DNA of 64,000 bases from Tetrahymena elliotti 4EA (taxonomy: Eukaryota > Ciliophora > Oligohymenophorea > Hymenostomatida > Tetrahymenidae), in assembly GCA_000231825.2 (NCBI GenBank), contig JH720303.1, positions 1,264,574 to 1,328,573 on the forward strand, given 5' to 3'. The notes below the pieces were generated by a model. It was not told the DNA's origin and did not search any database. It worked only from the letters and a program-made list of their open reading frames with translations. Positions 61,545 through 64,000 of the stretch are shown piece by piece; within the stretch, counting starts at the first letter, position 1, and each line of letters starts with the position of its first letter. The translations under genes and the position numbers were made by a program.

Positions 61545-64000
61545 ATGGTTTTTTTCACTAGAGAAATAGTTTTTCTGTTTCTTGTTTGCATTTTTAAATA
61601 TATATAATGTGGATATATAAAATCTTGGGACATAATTACTCTAGATGATTTTGATGGTAATCCTAATGGATTTTAAATGTATTTTAACTTAGAGTCAGGT
61701 TTATCTAAGTAAGAGTATATTTAAATAAATTTTCCAGATTCAAATGTATAAGTATAGAGCTCAGATTTGTATCTTTATGAAAGCTCCCTTTAATTAGTTT
61801 CTGGTGTTTAATGCGTATATGCTTCTCCAAAGACATATTATTGTTAATATGGGATAGCATTAAATGCTACTACTTGGTATTCAATAGTCTTTCATATCCC
61901 AAATTTAATAAATTGGTCAACATCGCCTATAGAGCCAGTTGAAATGATTACTGTTTCAAATACATGTATCGGAATCACTAATTGCTTCCCCATAATTTAT
62001 GACATGAATAATTATTTTGGATATCTTTTAAGGACTTAAACACCTTCACCAGGAATAACAACAATACAAGTTAGTTTTAATACAACTATAAATTCATAAA
62101 CTATACCTGGGTAGATATATACCACATATTTAGATATCACTCCTGCAAAAAACTACAAGACAGGAGTTCTTTATACCATATCCATAAATCCTACAACAAG
62201 TGTTGTTGGTAATTTAATTTTAAAATGAAATAAACACAAAAATTTATAACAAAAAATAAATTTAATAAAAATTAAATTAATTTATTTTTATTAAACTAAA
62301 TCATAGACCCAAGCTTTAACTTTAGATTTGGGTTTTCATGCTTCTCAGATACTTTGGACTGTCAAATAAATTATTCTCCATCTTGTACTTCAATACCTGA
62401 AGTATTATTTAACTTATGATTTTTTTAAATTCTAACTAATTTTTTATTTTTAGGTTTAATATTCTCAATGTAGCGTTAACTAATAACTGAATTAGATAAA
62501 TTTTTAAATAAATTAACCAATTTTAATTGGTTAAATATTTAGAATAAATGTTCTTATATATAATCCACTCTCATAATAAACAGCTGACATTAAAATACAT
62601 GGATAAGATATTACTACTTAAAGAACAACTGAGAAAGGATCTTCTACTGCTGCTCTTAAAACTAATGTAATTAATATCAGAAAGAGCAAATTTAATTTTA
62701 TGTGGGGAATGTCTTAGTATGAAGTAGGATTATAAAATATGCCTTATTAGTTATTTAACTCAGTTAATTTACCAACAGTTAACAGTGTTTATATTTCGTT
62801 TTAAGTCGACTAAGCTATTCCTTTAGGATAGGAGTACAAAGTTTTAGTATGCTTAGGATAAGCAAAAGGAATAATTGAAAATTCAATTGTTACAAATTTA
62901 CCCCGTCTCAATTTAAACTAAAATCCACTTTGTTATTAGTATAAGGATACTTCAAACAATAATATTTATGTTGCTTGCGAACAGGTATTTAAATTTCTAT
63001 AAATATAAAAAATAATATCCTTATTATTTTGATTAGGTAGGAGCACTAATATATAAAAACTAAGATTATTTTGTTTCTGTAAAAGTATCATATGCATCTT
63101 CAACAACATCCACAACGTATTATGGAGGAGTTTAAATTTTTATAAAAAAATTTTCAGCCAATTAACTCTACTTGTCATATTCAGGAGAAAGTATAAATAT
63201 TAGATAAAATTAAGAGTTTTATGACTAAAGTGGATTTCATACTTAGTATGGCTTAGGAACAACATAAATTGTTTCTTGTACTGATAATCAATTAATATCA
63301 GCAGTTCCAAATGCAGTTGAGAATTTTCTATCATCTGACATGAAGAATACAGTAGGCATAATGCCTTCAGATGTTTCAAATTAACTTTTACTTTTCTTTT
63401 TAAAAGTTGATCAAACATAGTTAATTCCTACGTAAGATTTATAATAACAAATTATCTCTAATTATTTTTTTTAATCAACAGAAGTACAACTTATCCAACA
63501 TATATGATAAGAATGAATATTTTATACAATCCAAGAGTCATAATTTATGAATAAGGATATGATTAGATGGGACTAGATTTTGCAGCTTTTTAATAAGCAA
63601 CTTCTTCTGATCCAAATAAATGGACTATTGATTAAATTTAGTGTTACAAATAAAACTCATGTACCTGGTATAACTAGTAAGTAACAGGAAGCCCATTAAA
63701 TTATCTTGAAAAAAGTTCTAATACTGCTACAGTACCATATAACATCTAAAGATTTGAATGCGTTTGTAAGTATTTGGTTTAATTTTGTATTTGAATGAAT
63801 TTATTTGAAATTAAAAGCAAGTACAATCAATAATTGTGATAATTGGAAAGGATTTTAACTTCAACAAGATTAGTATGGTGGAGTATTTGCAATGAGAAGA
63901 ATTAAATTTAGAACAGGATTTCACTCATAATTACAAGCAGATGATGATTTATTAGATTTTGTAATATGGTTTGATTATGCAAGTTATACAGCTGGAACTC
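61545..64000 (+). CDS. Giant secreted surface protein, paralogue 2 (3' end beyond window)
   Basis: Signal peptide MVFFTREIVFLFLVCIFKY, then IQCGYIKSWD. The sequence follows paralogue 1 block by block: CIGITNCFPIIYDMNNYF (against SSGGSCTPIIYDMNHSF), YLDITPAKNY (FIDITPTVSD), FMWGMSQ (YLWGIPD), NSIVTNLPRLNLNQNPLCY (NSIVTNLPRLDLNKNPSCY), VGALIYKNQ (VGALAYSNY), NCDNWKGF (DCYNWKGF) and DDDLLDFVI (DDQLLDFVI). Introns fall at the same codons, for example after CEQ (from 62985 here, 54257 in paralogue 1) and before the NWKGF block (63766 and 55063). The frame is still open at the window edge, so the C-terminus and any GPI signal are not seen. Confidence 0.75.

Overview
The window reads as ciliate macronuclear DNA of the Tetrahymena/oligohymenophorean type. 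Every recognisable protein is interrupted by in-frame TAA and TAG codons that must be read as glutamine, and the reading frames end only at TGA. The DNA is extremely AT-rich. Introns are GT..AG, AT-rich, mostly 40-100 nt with a few of 200-930 nt, so most genes had to be assembled from several frames rather than read as single ORFs. No bacterial-type features, tRNAs, rRNAs, CRISPR arrays or transposons were recognised.

Layout, left to right: 3' part of a cGMP-dependent-type protein kinase (+, 1-1877); OXA1/COX18-like mitochondrial insertase (-, 2514-3710); a candidate double-guide box C/D snoRNA (-, 4250-4330); a small spliced gene (-, 4592-4856); CCZ1 (-, 5450-7234); a TMEM17/TMEM216-type ciliary transition-zone protein (+, 8065-9275); histone chaperone HIRA (-, 9797-13218); enolase (-, 14346-16593); a myosin with an RCC1-repeat tail (-, 17718-24480); a cyclic-nucleotide-binding protein with a very long Q/N-rich tail (+, 25487-30028); a large CD36/LIMP-2-family membrane protein (+, 32261-36902); a mitochondrial-looking TraB-domain protein (+, 38112-40491); a small frameshifted reading frame (-, 40523-40761); a dual-specificity phosphatase (+, 41011-41520); a small MGC-start, probably acylated protein (-, 42374-42649); splicing factor SPF45/RBM17 (-, 43510-45151); a coiled-coil protein resembling CCDC177 (+, 45770-49272); an ING-family PHD protein (+, 50023-51343); and two tandem giant secreted surface proteins (+, 52751-60907, and 61545 to the window edge).

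The genes do not form operons. Several pairs are divergent and share an AT-rich upstream spacer (CCZ1/TMEM17-like, myosin/cNMP protein, SPF45/coiled-coil). The products fall into chromatin (HIRA, ING), RNA processing (SPF45, snoRNA), mitochondrion (OXA1-like, TraB-like), membrane traffic and lysosome (CCZ1, CD36-like), cilium (TMEM17-like), cyclic-nucleotide signalling (PKG, cNMP protein) and cell surface (tandem GPI-type paralogues). Coordinates of multi-exon genes are start codon to TGA, with introns inside. For the OXA1-like, TMEM17-like, HIRA, enolase, TraB and ING genes I checked that the exon lengths add up to whole codons.

The points most worth a second look are the snoRNA candidate, the myosin-RCC1 fusion, the TraB protein that has lost its GxxH histidine, the small reading frame broken by a 5-bp tandem duplication, and the paired giant surface genes that share intron positions.
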